Position numbers and translations under genes: made by a program. A model generated the notes under the pieces. That model had not been told where the DNA came from. It made no database searches and worked only from the letters and a program-made list of their open reading frames with translations. Positions 19,304 to 28,888 of a DNA stretch of 64,000 nt are shown here, piece after piece. Origin of the DNA: Hymenobacter wooponensis (GTDB taxonomy: Bacteria; Bacteroidota; Bacteroidia; Cytophagales; Hymenobacteraceae); assembly GCF_004745865.1 (NCBI RefSeq), contig NZ_SRKZ01000001.1:1178001-1242000 (forward strand). Reading direction: 5' to 3'. Position 1 is the first letter of the stretch; every line of letters starts with the position of its first letter.

Positions 19304-22300
19304 ATGATTGCAGAAACCTTTATCCGGCGCCCCGTTACCGCCATTGTCACCTCCCTGGTGATTGTGTTGGTGGGGGTGCTGGCCATCCTGAACTTGCCCG
19401 TAGGCCAGTATCCGGAAATTACGCCGCCCACCGTATCGGTGAGCGGAACGTACACCGGCGCCGATGCCCAAACGGTAGAGCAAACGGTAGCCACGCCCGT
19501 GGAAGTGCAGGTAAACGGCACGCCCGGCATGACCTACCTGCAGAGTAATAGCACCAGCAACGGTCAGATGAGTATGACCGTGAACTTCGAGGTGGGCACC
19601 GACATCAACATTGCCGCCCTCGACGTGCAGAACCGGGTGGGCATTGCCCAGCCTACGCTGCCCCAGGAAGTGCAGCGCCTAGGCCTAGTAGTACGGAAGC
19701 GTAACCCCAGCATCCTGATGCTGGTGGCTCTGTACGCCCCCAAAGGCACCCACAACACCACCTTCCTCGACAACTACGCCAACGTGTTCATCAAGGACGC
19801 CTTGCTGCGCACGAAGGGGGTAGGTGATATTGTATCCCGCGCCGATGACTTTTCGATGCGCGTGTGGCTCAACCCCGATAAGCTCTCCCAGCTGGGTGTT
19901 ACGGCTCAGGAAGTAACCGCCGCTATTCAGGAGCAGAACGCCCAGATTGCGGCTGGCTCCATTGGTGCCCCGCCCTCCCAGAAGGGCCAGACGTTCGAGT
20001 ACATTGTATTCGTGAAAGGTCGTTTGACTGATACGGAGGAGTTTGGCAACGTCATCGTAAAGACCCGGCCCGATGATGGCTCCGTGGTATATCTCAAAGA
20101 CGTAGCGCGCCTGGAGCTGGGTAAGTTTAACTATGCCAACAATTCCTACGTGGATGGCAAGCGGGCCGCCTACCTGCTGGTGTACCAGGCCCCCGGCGCC
20201 AACGCTCTGGAGACCTACGAAAACGTAAACGCCACGATGGCGCAGCTGAAAAAGCAGTTCCCCGTCGACCTTGATTACGTAGTGCCCTTCGAGGCTGCTT
20301 CCGTGGTAAAAGTGTCCATTGAGGAAGTGCTGCACACGCTGGTAGAGGCGCTGGTGCTGGTAATTATTGTGGTGTTCCTGTTCCTGCAGAGCTGGCGCTC
20401 CACGCTTATCCCGGTGCTGGCAATTCCCGTATCTATCATCGGAACGTTCATCATGTTCATTCCGCTGGGCTTTACCATCAACACGCTCACCATGTTCGGC
20501 TTTGTGTTGGCCATTGGTATTGTGGTAGACGACGCTATTGTAGTGGTGGAAGCAGTGGAGCACAACATGAACGAGCGAGGCTTGAACCCGCTGGACGCCA
20601 CCCTGGCGGCTATGCGGGAAATATCGGCCCCGGTTATTGCCATTGCCCTGATTCTGGCGGCGGTGTTCGTGCCGGTGGGCTTCATCCCCGGCATCACGGG
20701 CCGTTTATACCAGCAGTTCGCTATTACCATTGCTATTTCAGTAATCATTTCCGCCTTCGTGGCCTTGTCGCTCACGCCGGCTCTGTGCGTGCTGCTGCTT
20801 AAGCCTCACAAGCGTGGAGAGCAGTCGAGGGGCCTGGATAAGCTGTTCTTCAAGTTCAACAACTGGTTTGAGAGAGTTACTTCCAAGTACAGCAGCGGCG
20901 TGCAGCGGGGCATTAAACACTCCCGCTTCGTGGTTATCATCCTAGTCTGCATTGTAGCGGGCACCGGTTTGCTGTTTGCCAAGAAGCCCGGCGGCTTTAT
21001 TCCAACTGAGGATGAAGGCCGTATCATTATCACCTTCAACCTCCCCGAGGCTTCTGCCACGGAGCGCACCGTGAGCACGCTGAATGCCATTATGAAGGAG
21101 CTAAGCCAGACTAAAGGCATTCGCCATTATGCTGGCCTAGGTGGCCTGAACGCCGTAAACTTCTCTTCAAAATCGAACAGCGGCACCGTCTTTTGCCAGC
21201 TCGAACCGTGGGAAGATCGGAAGGATGCCGAGCTGCAATTGCAGGGCCTTATTGCCACCGTGCAGAAGCGCCTGGCTTACTTAAAAGAGGCTAACATTGT
21301 AGTTATCTCTCCGCCCGCTATTCCGGGCCTCGGTAACACAGGCGGTTTCTCCTTTGTACTGCAGGAGCGCGAAGCTGGCGGCGACATTAAGAACTTCGAC
21401 GCGCAGCTGCAGAACTTCCTGGGAGCTCTGCGCAAGCGCCCCGAAATTACGGGCGCCTTCTCGTTCTTCACCGCTAACACGCCGGGCTACGAGCTGACAA
21501 TTGACCGGGAGAAGGCCAAAAAGCTTGGCGTTTCTATTTCGGACATCGGTACCGCCCTGCGCACGTACCTCGGCTCCGCCTACGTGAACGACTTCACGGT
21601 CTACGGCCGCAACTTCCGCGTCGTAACCCAGGCCGACTCTATGTACCGCGGCGATATTTCGAACCTAGGCCAGTACTACGTGCGCAACAGCTCGGGGGGC
21701 ATGGTGCCCCTGAGCACGCTCACAAGCTACAAACGCTCAGAAAGTGCCCCGCTCATCTCGCACTACAACCTGTTCCGCTCCGCAGAAATCAACGGCAACG
21801 CCGCGCCAGGCTACAGCTCTGGCGACGCCATCAAAGCGCTGCAGGAAACGGCGGCGCAAGCATTGCCGGCTGGCTACGGCTTTGAGTTCTCGGGCCTGAC
21901 CCGCGAAGAGCAGTTGGCGGGAGGCCAAACGGTGTACATTTTTGCGCTGTCGCTCACCTTCGTGTTCCTGTTCCTGGCCGCGCTTTACGAGAGCTGGTCG
22001 GTGCCGTTCTCGGTGCTGCTGGCCGTACCCCTGGGGGCCTTTGGCGCTATTTTGGCGCTCATTTTCCTGCCCAAGCTCACCAACAACGTGTACGCCCAGA
22101 TTGGTCTGATTACGCTGATTGGTCTGTCGGCTAAAAACGCCATTCTGATTATCGAATTTGCTAAAGAGCGGGTTGATAAGGGAATGCCGCTGGTGGATGC
22201 TACCCTGGAAGCGGTGCGACTACGCTTGCGCCCCATCGTGATGACCTCGCTGGCCTTCATTTTGGGCGTTCTGCCGCTGGTATTTGCCTCTGGCGCTGGT

Positions 22301-22531
22301 GCCCAAAGCCGCCAGACCATTGGCTGGACGGTACTGGGTGGTATGCTTTCGGCTACGTTGCTGGCTATCTTTATTGTACCGGTGCTGTATGTGCTCATCA
22401 CGCGCTTCGCCTACGGCAAAGAGAAACTAGCTGAGCTGGAAGCCAACTACAAGCCCGATGAAGAGCACGGCGGCCCCAAAGAAGAAGGCCCCGGTGAAGG
22501 CGACCATTCGGCTGTACCTAGCCCCGCCTAG
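19304..22531 (+). CDS. RND multidrug efflux pump, HAE1/AcrB type
   Basis: A 1075-residue inner-membrane proton/drug antiporter with 12 transmembrane helices and two large periplasmic loops. The start IAETFIRRPVTAIVTSLVIV and the PVGQYPEITPPTVSVSGTYT block are typical of HAE1 pumps. The proton-relay aspartates of TM4 are in IGIVVDDAIVVVEAVEH; the second-half counterpart is GLSAKNAILIIEFAKE. The C-terminal ~30 residues are acidic and rich in Pro/Gly. Third gene of the operon. Drug range cannot be told from sequence. The stop lies in a CTAGGCC motif and a terminator follows. Confidence 0.96.
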   Translation: MIAETFIRRPVTAIVTSLVIVLVGVLAILNLPVGQYPEITPPTVSVSGTYTGADAQTVEQTVATPVEVQVNGTPGMTYLQSNSTSNGQMSMTVNFEVGTDINIAALDVQNRVGIAQPTLPQEVQRLGLVVRKRNPSILMLVALYAPKGTHNTTFLDNYANVFIKDALLRTKGVGDIVSRADDFSMRVWLNPDKLSQLGVTAQEVTAAIQEQNAQIAAGSIGAPPSQKGQTFEYIVFVKGRLTDTEEFGNVIVKTRPDDGSVVYLKDVARLELGKFNYANNSYVDGKRAAYLLVYQAPGANALETYENVNATMAQLKKQFPVDLDYVVPFEAASVVKVSIEEVLHTLVEALVLVIIVVFLFLQSWRSTLIPVLAIPVSIIGTFIMFIPLGFTINTLTMFGFVLAIGIVVDDAIVVVEAVEHNMNERGLNPLDATLAAMREISAPVIAIALILAAVFVPVGFIPGITGRLYQQFAITIAISVIISAFVALSLTPALCVLLLKPHKRGEQSRGLDKLFFKFNNWFERVTSKYSSGVQRGIKHSRFVVIILVCIVAGTGLLFAKKPGGFIPTEDEGRIIITFNLPEASATERTVSTLNAIMKELSQTKGIRHYAGLGGLNAVNFSSKSNSGTVFCQLEPWEDRKDAELQLQGLIATVQKRLAYLKEANIVVISPPAIPGLGNTGGFSFVLQEREAGGDIKNFDAQLQNFLGALRKRPEITGAFSFFTANTPGYELTIDREKAKKLGVSISDIGTALRTYLGSAYVNDFTVYGRNFRVVTQADSMYRGDISNLGQYYVRNSSGGMVPLSTLTSYKRSESAPLISHYNLFRSAEINGNAAPGYSSGDAIKALQETAAQALPAGYGFEFSGLTREEQLAGGQTVYIFALSLTFVFLFLAALYESWSVPFSVLLAVPLGAFGAILALIFLPKLTNNVYAQIGLITLIGLSAKNAILIIEFAKERVDKGMPLVDATLEAVRLRLRPIVMTSLAFILGVLPLVFASGAGAQSRQTIGWTVLGGMLSATLLAIFIVPVLYVLITRFAYGKEKLAELEANYKPDEEHGGPKEEGPGEGDHSAVPSPA

Positions 22532-22551
22532 GCCACTCCGCTGAAATAAGA

Positions 22552-22595
22552 AAGAACGTCATGCTGCTACCCTAGTCAGCATGACGTTCTTTTTT
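22552..22595 (+). terminator. Intrinsic terminator of the efflux operon
   Basis: 15 bp perfect stem AAGAACGTCATGCTG/CAGCATGACGTTCTT with a 10 nt loop, followed by a T-run. It starts 20 bp after the pump stop codon. Confidence 0.92.
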
Positions 22596-22632
22596 ACATT
22601 AGCGCCACAGCTTACTCTACTGCCTTCCTGCT

Positions 22633-23550
22633 ATGCGCAAACTAGTTTTCCTCCTTTTCACTTGCCTGACCACCGTGACCTTCGCGCACGCTCAAAACCA
22701 ACCGGTTATTCCCCTCTACTCGGGTGCTGTACCCAATTCTAAACCGAGCAAAACGGCAGAGGCCGTAACCAAGAGGCCCGATGGCAGCCCCCGCATTTCG
22801 CAGGTAGTACAGCCCACTCTTACGGTGTATAAGCCGGCCAAACCCAATGGCACGGCGGTTATCGTTTGCCCCGGTGGCGGCTACGCCATGCTGGCCATGG
22901 ACCACGAAGGCCACGATGTAGCCCGGCGGTTTAATGAGATGGGCATCACAGCTTTCGTGCTGAAGTACCGCCTCCCCCTCGACGCAAGCCAAACCGACAA
23001 GTCCATTACGCCGCTGCTCGATGCCCAGCAGGCCATCCGGCTGGTGCGGCAAAAGGCGAGCGAGTACGCCATCAACCCTGCCCGCGTGGGACTGATGGGC
23101 TTTTCGGCAGGCGGCCACTTGGCTTCTACGGCGGGTACGCACTTCGCTAGGCCAGTTGGCGACGTGAAGGACCAAACTTCTGTGCGCCCCGATTTTCTGA
23201 TGCTGATCTACCCCGTTATCAGCTTCTCCGATAGCCTGACGCACATGGGCTCCCGCACTAACCTGCTCGGGGAAAAGCCCGCAGCGGAGCAAACCAAGCT
23301 GTACTCCAATGAGCTACAGGTAACTGCTCAAACGCCACCCACCTTCCTGGTGCACGCCCAAGACGACAAAGTGGTGAAAGTGCAGAACGCCCTGGTGTTT
23401 TATGAAGCCTGCCTGCACCACAACGTACCGGTAGAAATGCACTTGTACCCTCAAGGCGGCCACGGCTTTGGCATGAATAACAAGACCACCAAAGACAACT
23501 GGACCGACCGACTGCAGAACTGGCTGGAGGCTGGTGGCTGGCTCAAATAG
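22633..23550 (+). CDS. Exported alpha/beta hydrolase, BD-FAE / acetylesterase-like
   Basis: A 305-residue secreted esterase with a signal peptide ending TFAHAQ. The oxyanion motif VIVCPGGGYAMLAMDHEG and nucleophile GFSAGGHLAST are those of the esterase group often annotated as acetylxylan or BD-FAE-type esterases. The acid is in HAQDDKVV and the catalytic His in YPQGGHGFG. Probable role: de-esterification of plant or microbial polysaccharide fragments in the periplasm. Single gene, transcribed after the efflux terminator. Confidence 0.87.
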   Translation: MRKLVFLLFTCLTTVTFAHAQNQPVIPLYSGAVPNSKPSKTAEAVTKRPDGSPRISQVVQPTLTVYKPAKPNGTAVIVCPGGGYAMLAMDHEGHDVARRFNEMGITAFVLKYRLPLDASQTDKSITPLLDAQQAIRLVRQKASEYAINPARVGLMGFSAGGHLASTAGTHFARPVGDVKDQTSVRPDFLMLIYPVISFSDSLTHMGSRTNLLGEKPAAEQTKLYSNELQVTAQTPPTFLVHAQDDKVVKVQNALVFYEACLHHNVPVEMHLYPQGGHGFGMNNKTTKDNWTDRLQNWLEAGGWLK

Positions 23551-23578
23551 TGGCCTAGCGGGTTCAGCGGCCAGTACG

Positions 23579-24046
23579 TTAGTACAGGGCCCGGGCCTGC
23601 TGGGCGGCGCTTATAATGGATGGGGCATTTTTCACGGTGGCCAGCACAAAGCGCTTCGCCGACTCCTTCACTTCGTCTTTGGTAACCTCTTTGGCTTCTT
23701 CCCGCACAAACTCACCTATGGTGTGAAAGGCATCGGCAATGGCTTTGTGCTTGGGCTGCTCTGATTTCAGCTGCGCCCGCACAATGGCTACCTGGGCATT
23801 GATTTTTTCTCGCCGCGAGCTAAACACAGAGTCATTCTCTAGGTGCGGCTGAATTCTTTCCAGTAACTCAAACAACGGGCGAAGCTTGGTAGCAGTGGAG
23901 ACTATTTTCACCGCCAATTTATCTCGCTTACCTAATTCTTTGCTCGACGACTCTGCGGTGGCCATGTCTTGCCATAAAGCGGCCGGCAGTTCTTGATCTA
24001 CCACTGCGTGAACAGGCCTATCGATTGGCTGATTATCTAAATGCAT
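23579..24046 (-). CDS. Hypothetical helical protein
   Basis: A 155-residue, mostly alpha-helical, highly charged protein without signal peptide. It shows heptad-like helices (REKINAQVAIVRAQLKSEQ; VREEAKEVTKDEVKESAKRF) and a short hydrophobic C-terminus (NAPSIISAAQQARALY). No family was recognised. The gene converges with the esterase gene, 28 bp away, and is divergent from the rhtA-like gene. Codon use matches its neighbours, supporting a real gene. Confidence 0.7.
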   Translation of the reverse strand: MHLDNQPIDRPVHAVVDQELPAALWQDMATAESSSKELGKRDKLAVKIVSTATKLRPLFELLERIQPHLENDSVFSSRREKINAQVAIVRAQLKSEQPKHKAIADAFHTIGEFVREEAKEVTKDEVKESAKRFVLATVKNAPSIISAAQQARALY

Positions 24047-24263
24047 GGGTAATAGCTAACAAACCTATATGCTTTACTAAGATACACGGAAAGCCATAGA
24101 ATGGGGCTTGTGTTACTCCTTAAAGAAGCTAAGAACCGTGGGTTTGCTGGGCTAGCGAATAAGGAATTGGGGCTTACGGCAGGCATAAAGTGTAGCTCTG
24201 CTTCTACCTTCGTTGCGCGGGCATGGCGCTGTTGCCTCAATGCCCGCACCCTACGCTGTACCC

Positions 24264-25142
24264 ATGCCCTCCTCCCCTAGCCGCTTTACATTACCGCCGC
24301 TGCCTGCGGTATTACTCGCTATTGTAAGTGTGCAAGGTGGGGCTGCTATTGCCAAGGGCTTATTTCCTGCACTCGGCGCGGCTGGTACGGCTAGTGTACG
24401 CATCGGCTTTTCGGCCCTGTTGCTGCTAGTGACCGTGCGGCCTCACCTCGGACGGTTGCAGCCTCAGCAGTGGCGCGCCGTGGTGCCTTATGGCCTTGCC
24501 TTGGGTAGCATGAACTTTCTGTTTTACTGTGCCCTGGCTCGCATTCCTCTGGGGCTGGCCGTCACGCTGGAGTTTGTGGGGCCTTTAACGTTAGCGCTGG
24601 TGGGCTCGCGGCGCTGGACAGATGTGGTGTGGGTGCTGCTAGCAGGAACGGGCATTGCCCTTATTGCCCCCTGGAGCGGCCACGGCCTTGATGTGCTAGG
24701 CCTATTGTTTGCCCTGGCAGCCGGCGCAGCCTGGGCCATTTACATTGTGCTAGGCCAGCGCACGGCCGCCGTACTGCCTGGTTCGGTGGCGGTAGCCATC
24801 GGAATGCTGGTGGCTAGTCTACTGATTCTGCCGTTTGGGCTGGGCAGTGGCCAGCTTACCAACCTAACGCCGCATTTACTCTTGCTAGGCGGCCTGCTGG
24901 CTCTATTCTCCAGTGTGCTGCCCTTTACGCTTGAGATGCAAGCGCTGAAAGCAATGCCCACCCGCACCTTCAGCATCCTGATGAGCCTGGAGCCGGTGGC
25001 AGCGGCGGTTTCGGGGTGGCTTCTGCTCGATGAACACCTCACTGGCAGCCAGTGGCTGGCCGTGGGCTTTATTGTGCTGGCCAGCGTAGGCGCTACTCTT
25101 ACCTCCGGTAAAACGCAGCCAGCGGTGCCGGTTAATGAGTAA
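24264..25142 (+). CDS. rhtA: DMT-superfamily exporter, RhtA/EamA type
   Basis: A 292-residue inner-membrane exporter with about ten transmembrane helices in two EamA repeats. The opening VSVQGGAAIAKGLFPALGA matches the start of threonine/homoserine exporter RhtA, and GLALGSMNFLFYCALARIPL and SLEPVAAAVSGWLLLDEHL are typical EamA blocks. Substrate in this organism is inferred, not shown. The ATG at 24264 places the first helix at the normal distance; two ATGs further upstream (24213, 24240) are less likely. A TACCTTCG box at 24205-24212 could be its -7 promoter element. Confidence 0.85.
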   Translation: MPSSPSRFTLPPLPAVLLAIVSVQGGAAIAKGLFPALGAAGTASVRIGFSALLLLVTVRPHLGRLQPQQWRAVVPYGLALGSMNFLFYCALARIPLGLAVTLEFVGPLTLALVGSRRWTDVVWVLLAGTGIALIAPWSGHGLDVLGLLFALAAGAAWAIYIVLGQRTAAVLPGSVAVAIGMLVASLLILPFGLGSGQLTNLTPHLLLLGGLLALFSSVLPFTLEMQALKAMPTRTFSILMSLEPVAAAVSGWLLLDEHLTGSQWLAVGFIVLASVGATLTSGKTQPAVPVNE

Positions 25143-25231
25143 GCGCTTGCCATTACAGGCCTACGGCGTCTAGCAATAGTCCACCGCTCAACTTGCACCA
25201 TGGCTAGGCCACTACCAGAGGCTCAAACCTC

Positions 25232-26956
25232 CTACTTACCCTTCGTGGCAGTGGGGCGTACTGTTGAGGGAGTTGCTTTTTTGCTACCCACCTTGGTACG
25301 GCTAGGAGTAGCCGCACCCTTCGTAGCACCTGGGCGCTGCGGCTGCTTGCGGGCCGCAGCTTTCTGGTTTGCCCGCTTCGAGGAAGTGTGCTTTTTACCC
25401 GGAATTGCTTTCGCGGGCTTAACTGGCACGGCGGGAGCAACGGTTGGCTCAGCCCCGTATTTTACTTGAGCGGTGCTAGGGTCGCCGGTTAGGTACAAGT
25501 CGAACTCTACGCGCCGATTCTGCGTGCGTCCCGCCTCGGTATCGTTGGTAGTAAGCGGCTGACGGGAGCCGTAGCCACGCAGTTCCACACGGTTTTCGGC
25601 CACTCCTTGGGTAAGTAGGTAGCGGCCAGCGGCGGCCGCCCGCTCCCGCGAAAGGCGCAGGTTAAAGGCCGCAGGTCCACGGCTGTCAGTGTGGCCTGCA
25701 ATGCTCAGGGAGTAGTCGGGGTACTGTTTCAGAATGCGAGCCAAGGTATCCAGGGTGGGGGAAGAAGCCTGCAGCAAGGTAGCCTTGTTTAGCTCGAAGC
25801 CGATGAGCTTGGTAGCTTCCTGCAAGCGTTGGCGAGTAGTAGCCGTTATCTCTGGGCAGCCCTGGTTGGTAGCTGGGCCAGCATGATCGGGGCAGCGGTC
25901 TTCCGCATTAGGCACTCCATCCTTGTCCGTATCTTCAGGGGTAGCCGGTGCCACTACGGGGGCCGTAGGGCAGCCGCTGCCATCTACATCTGCTCCGGCG
26001 GGCGTGTTGGGGCATTTATCCTCCTGATCGGCAATGCCGTCATTGTCCGTATCGGGGCAGCCTCGCAGTTCGGGCTTCCCGGCCACCTCCGGGCATACGT
26101 CGTCCGTGTCGTCTACTCCATCCCCATCGGTATCGGGGCAGCCGTTGGTCTGTGCTGTACCAGCTTGGTCGGGGCACTGGTCTTGGTAGTTGGGCACTCC
26201 ATCCTCGTCATCGTCAAGGGGGCAGCCGTGGTCATCTACGTCTACGTCGCGGGAAGTATTGGGGCATTTATCCTTGGCATCGGGCACGCCATCCTCATCC
26301 TCGTCGGGCGTCTGGCCGAGGTTAAACGTCAGCCCGACGGTATGCTGTAGGAAGCGGTCGGACCACCGCGGCGTGCTAGCTTCTAGTGAGCCATCTAGGT
26401 TAGCCCCCATGGGCATATGCTGGCTGCTTTGCACGAATAGGCCTACGCCACCACCTAGGCGCACGTTAATGCCCGCCCCCATCATTACATCCAGGTAGCT
26501 GTGGTTTTCCTCGAACTGATTGCTATCGGGCAAACCAGCGCGGCTAGCGAAAGTCCAGCCGCCGCCGGCCAGCAGGTAGGGCTGAATAGGAAAGCTTTCC
26601 TTCAGCGCCCAGCCATTATTGAGCTTCAGCTTAAAGGCCACATTGGCGTTGACCAACGTGGTAGTAAAACGAGTAGTAGGCGTGGTTTGTCCAGATAGCT
26701 CTCCGTAAAAAAGCTGGGCATTCAGATCTAGGCCCTTGGTGAGGTACTGGTTAAGCGCTATCCCGGGCGTATACTGCTTGCTGTTGGTAAACTTCCAGTA
26801 GTCGGAGCCAAAGTCGCCTTTGTATTGCAGCACATTGGCGTTAATTCCTATGCTAGTCCGACGCTCCGAGGTTTGGGCCAGACTACCAAGCGGCTTAACC
26901 GTTTGCAGAATCAAAAGCAGTACTAAAATCCGAGAAGCAAGTAGATAATTCTTCAT
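25232..26956 (-). CDS. OmpA-family protein with thrombospondin type 3 repeats and basic tail
   Basis: A 574-residue outer-membrane protein. After a signal peptide (ends PLGSLAQ) comes a beta-barrel of ~200 residues, then calcium-binding TSP3 repeats (~217-369; units like DTDGDGVDDTDDVCP), and an OmpA/MotB peptidoglycan-binding domain (~370-492; HTDSRGPAAFN, LRLSRERAAA, NRRVEFDLY). The last ~80 residues form an unusual Lys/Arg/Pro/Ala-rich tail with SKRANQKAAARK and GSKKATPS, beyond the normal end of OmpA domains. Start chosen at MKNYLL, 12 codons inside the longest frame, to give a clean signal peptide. Not in an operon. Confidence 0.93.
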   Translation of the reverse strand: MKNYLLASRILVLLLILQTVKPLGSLAQTSERRTSIGINANVLQYKGDFGSDYWKFTNSKQYTPGIALNQYLTKGLDLNAQLFYGELSGQTTPTTRFTTTLVNANVAFKLKLNNGWALKESFPIQPYLLAGGGWTFASRAGLPDSNQFEENHSYLDVMMGAGINVRLGGGVGLFVQSSQHMPMGANLDGSLEASTPRWSDRFLQHTVGLTFNLGQTPDEDEDGVPDAKDKCPNTSRDVDVDDHGCPLDDDEDGVPNYQDQCPDQAGTAQTNGCPDTDGDGVDDTDDVCPEVAGKPELRGCPDTDNDGIADQEDKCPNTPAGADVDGSGCPTAPVVAPATPEDTDKDGVPNAEDRCPDHAGPATNQGCPEITATTRQRLQEATKLIGFELNKATLLQASSPTLDTLARILKQYPDYSLSIAGHTDSRGPAAFNLRLSRERAAAAGRYLLTQGVAENRVELRGYGSRQPLTTNDTEAGRTQNRRVEFDLYLTGDPSTAQVKYGAEPTVAPAVPVKPAKAIPGKKHTSSKRANQKAAARKQPQRPGATKGAATPSRTKVGSKKATPSTVRPTATKGK

Positions 26957-27208
26957 CAAGGGGCGGCCAACAGCTATGCTACGAAGCAGCAAGATAGTTC
27001 TACTTACGGGTTGATAAAAATAGAAAATACCTAATGCCGCCAGATCGGCTATCAGAGGCGTTAATCACATAATATTGCTCATTACCAAGCAACTACCAGC
27101 ACCCAACAAGCGCTACAACACCCTCCGTTCAACCCAAAATAATCCTGTTAAAAGACAGTTATAATATCGTTGAAAGTATCATTGACCTAGCGCGTTTCGC
27201 CGCTTTGC

Positions 27209-27604
27209 TTACCACCAAGGTGCTTCTTCTCCGGTCCACCACACTTCCGTCCCGGACGGTGGCATAGCAGTATTCTCTTGCGTGAGCAACAACACGCGTT
27301 CAGTTAGGCCGGGCTCTGCGGTGCTGCTAGGCCGCGAAACTTCTTCTACCGTAGCTATAGAGCGTTCCTCGAGGCCATTGGGCTGGCGCAAGCGCAGTTG
27401 TAGGGCAGTGTGTAAAGCAAAGTTGCTTAACTGCGTGGCCTCTGAGGCTGGAAACAGTAAAATGCCCAACCCCGTTAGGCTCACGCTCTCTCGCACACTT
27501 AGCAGCCACTGTTCTTCCATGGAAGAGCTATACGCTAAACAGCCCTCACGGAGTTTAACAAGGCTTTTCTCCGACCTGGCATGATAGTAGCGTTCTGGTT
27601 TCAA
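27209..27604 (-). CDS. Hypothetical beta-rich protein
   Basis: A protein of up to 131 residues without signal peptide or membrane helix. It appears to be beta-rich (GILLFPASEATQL; LQLRLRQPNGLEERSIATVEEV) and ends in a tryptophan-rich EVWWTGEEAPWW. A second possible start (MEEQWLLS) at 27520 would remove 28 residues. No family recognised. Codon usage is like that of the neighbours. Confidence 0.6.
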   Translation of the reverse strand: MKPERYYHARSEKSLVKLREGCLAYSSSMEEQWLLSVRESVSLTGLGILLFPASEATQLSNFALHTALQLRLRQPNGLEERSIATVEEVSRPSSTAEPGLTERVLLLTQENTAMPPSGTEVWWTGEEAPWW

Positions 27605-27703
27605 GCATTAACCTCATGCAAGCTGCTTCCGTATTGGCATGGTGCTTGTAAATGCAATTATCACAGTTAAACACAAGCCTCCTGAACCCTAAAGTTTTTA
27701 GTC

Positions 27704-28234
27704 ATGAAAAAGGTCAGTGTAATTTTCGCCTTTGTAATTCTTTTCACCACTATTTTCAGTGGGTATGCGCAAGCGCAGAATAGAATTAGCTCTAGCGCCA
27801 AAGGCGCCGTGATTGGTGGTATTGGTGGCGCTGCCGCCGGTGCGCTAATCAACAAGAAAAACCGCGTAGTAGGTGGTGCTGTGGGGGGTGTTGCCGGAGG
27901 TGGCCTAGGCTACGCTATCGGCCGTAATGCTGATAACAAGCGCCGCGCCGAAGCTGCTCGCGTAGCCGCCGCCCGTCGGGCTGAGCAGCAGCGTGCCGCT
28001 GCGTATCGCAAAGGCTTAGCCCAAGGTGCTGCTCGTAGCAAGGCAAACACTGCCCTCGCTGCTGCCCCTGTAACGGCTGCTCCTGCCGCTGCTGCCCCAG
28101 CCATGATGAACAGCTTTGCTTCTCCCGGTGCTCCTAGCACGTTTGCCGTGAACTCGGCCTATTTGCCTAACTCGGCTTTCGGTCAGCGCGATGCTGCTTA
28201 CCCTTCTTCGGAGGTGCGTCGTAAGAGCTGGTAA
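27704..28234 (+). CDS. Glycine-zipper envelope protein
   Basis: A 176-residue exported protein with signal peptide ending SGYAQAQ. Residues ~32-70 form a glycine zipper (KGAVIGGIGGAAAGALI, then VVGGAVGGVAGGGLGYAIG), like YMGG/OmpA-anchoring outer-membrane proteins. A short basic Ala/Arg helix follows, then a low-complexity Ala/Pro segment and a Ser/Tyr-rich tail. Probably inserts into the outer membrane. A terminator follows directly. Confidence 0.82.
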   Translation: MKKVSVIFAFVILFTTIFSGYAQAQNRISSSAKGAVIGGIGGAAAGALINKKNRVVGGAVGGVAGGGLGYAIGRNADNKRRAEAARVAAARRAEQQRAAAYRKGLAQGAARSKANTALAAAPVTAAPAAAAPAMMNSFASPGAPSTFAVNSAYLPNSAFGQRDAAYPSSEVRRKSW

Positions 28235-28256
28235 TCTTTCTTTTATCTAATTGCCC

Positions 28257-28284
28257 AAAGCCCAGGTCGTAGTACCTGGGCTTT
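28257..28284 (+). terminator. Hairpin after the glycine-zipper gene
   Basis: Perfect 11 bp stem AAAGCCCAGGT/ACCTGGGCTTT with loop CGTAGT. The trailing T-run is short and interrupted (TGTGTTACTT). Confidence 0.8.
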
Positions 28285-28338
28285 GTGTTACTTAGCATTT
28301 TCTTTCTCGTTCTGCTCTCTTACCAAACCCTTGTTTCC

Positions 28339-28800
28339 ATGAAACCCTTTCTTGGCCTCCTACTAGGGGGCGCCTTGCTGGCCTCTTGCTCCGGTCCGAA
28401 AACTGATGCCACTGCTGTAAACGTGCAAACGCTCAACCAACAGTTCATTGGGGCTTGGAATGCCAAAAACACAGCCGCCCTCGATACGCTGCTGGCCGAC
28501 GACGTACAGTACGCCCAGGGAGAAACGCGCTTCAACGGCAAGTCAGAAGTATCGGACAAGTGGGTGCGCGCTACCATGGGTACCATCTCCGACCTGAAGA
28601 CCTACACCACCAGCACGGGTGCCGGTGATAATATTGCTTACGAGGCCGGCACGTTCTCCACGGATGTGCTGCCCGAAACTCCCGGCCAGCCCCACGGTGA
28701 AGGCGAAGGTAACTTTATCCTACTTTGGAAAAAACAAAAGAACAATAACTGGAAACTCAGCTACGTGCAGTTGGAAGGTTTACCCGTGAAGGTGCGCTAA
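28339..28800 (+). CDS. NTF2/SnoaL-like (DUF4440-type) lipoprotein
   Basis: A 153-residue lipoprotein with signal LLLGGALLASCSG (lipobox LASC). The mature part has the cone-shaped NTF2-like fold pattern: helix QTLNQQFIGAWNAKNTAALDTLLADDV, strand-turn RFNGKSEVSDKW and C-terminal strands FILLWKKQKNNNWKLSYVQ. Members of this group bind small ligands or have lost catalysis. Start at 28339 gives a canonical lipoprotein signal; longer in-frame versions add an unrelated hydrophobic stretch overlapping the preceding terminator. Confidence 0.83.
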   Translation: MKPFLGLLLGGALLASCSGPKTDATAVNVQTLNQQFIGAWNAKNTAALDTLLADDVQYAQGETRFNGKSEVSDKWVRATMGTISDLKTYTTSTGAGDNIAYEAGTFSTDVLPETPGQPHGEGEGNFILLWKKQKNNNWKLSYVQLEGLPVKVR

Positions 28801-28822
28801 CCAAGTATACCTCGTTATAACC

Positions 28823-28872
28823 CATCAAACAAAAGAGGCCTGGCAGTACTGCCAGGCCTCTTTTGTTTGATG
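28823..28872. terminator. Two-way terminator, 24 bp perfect stem
   Basis: CATCAAACAAAAGAGGCCTG... pairs perfectly over 24 bp with its complement around a 2 nt centre; A-rich on one side, T-rich on the other. It separates the NTF2-like gene (+) from the catalase gene (-). Confidence 0.92.
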
Positions 28873-28888
28873 GTGGTAAAGCAATTAC

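Noticed and set aside
19685..20563. Long open frame on the minus strand opposite the RND pump gene
   Set aside because: Antisense shadow of a GC-rich coding region; His/Val/Gly-rich translation without any family, fully covered by a clear gene.
25850..26300. Tandem-repeat-like DNA that could suggest a CRISPR or VNTR array
   Set aside because: It encodes calcium-binding TSP3 protein repeats of uneven unit length, in frame with the OmpA gene.
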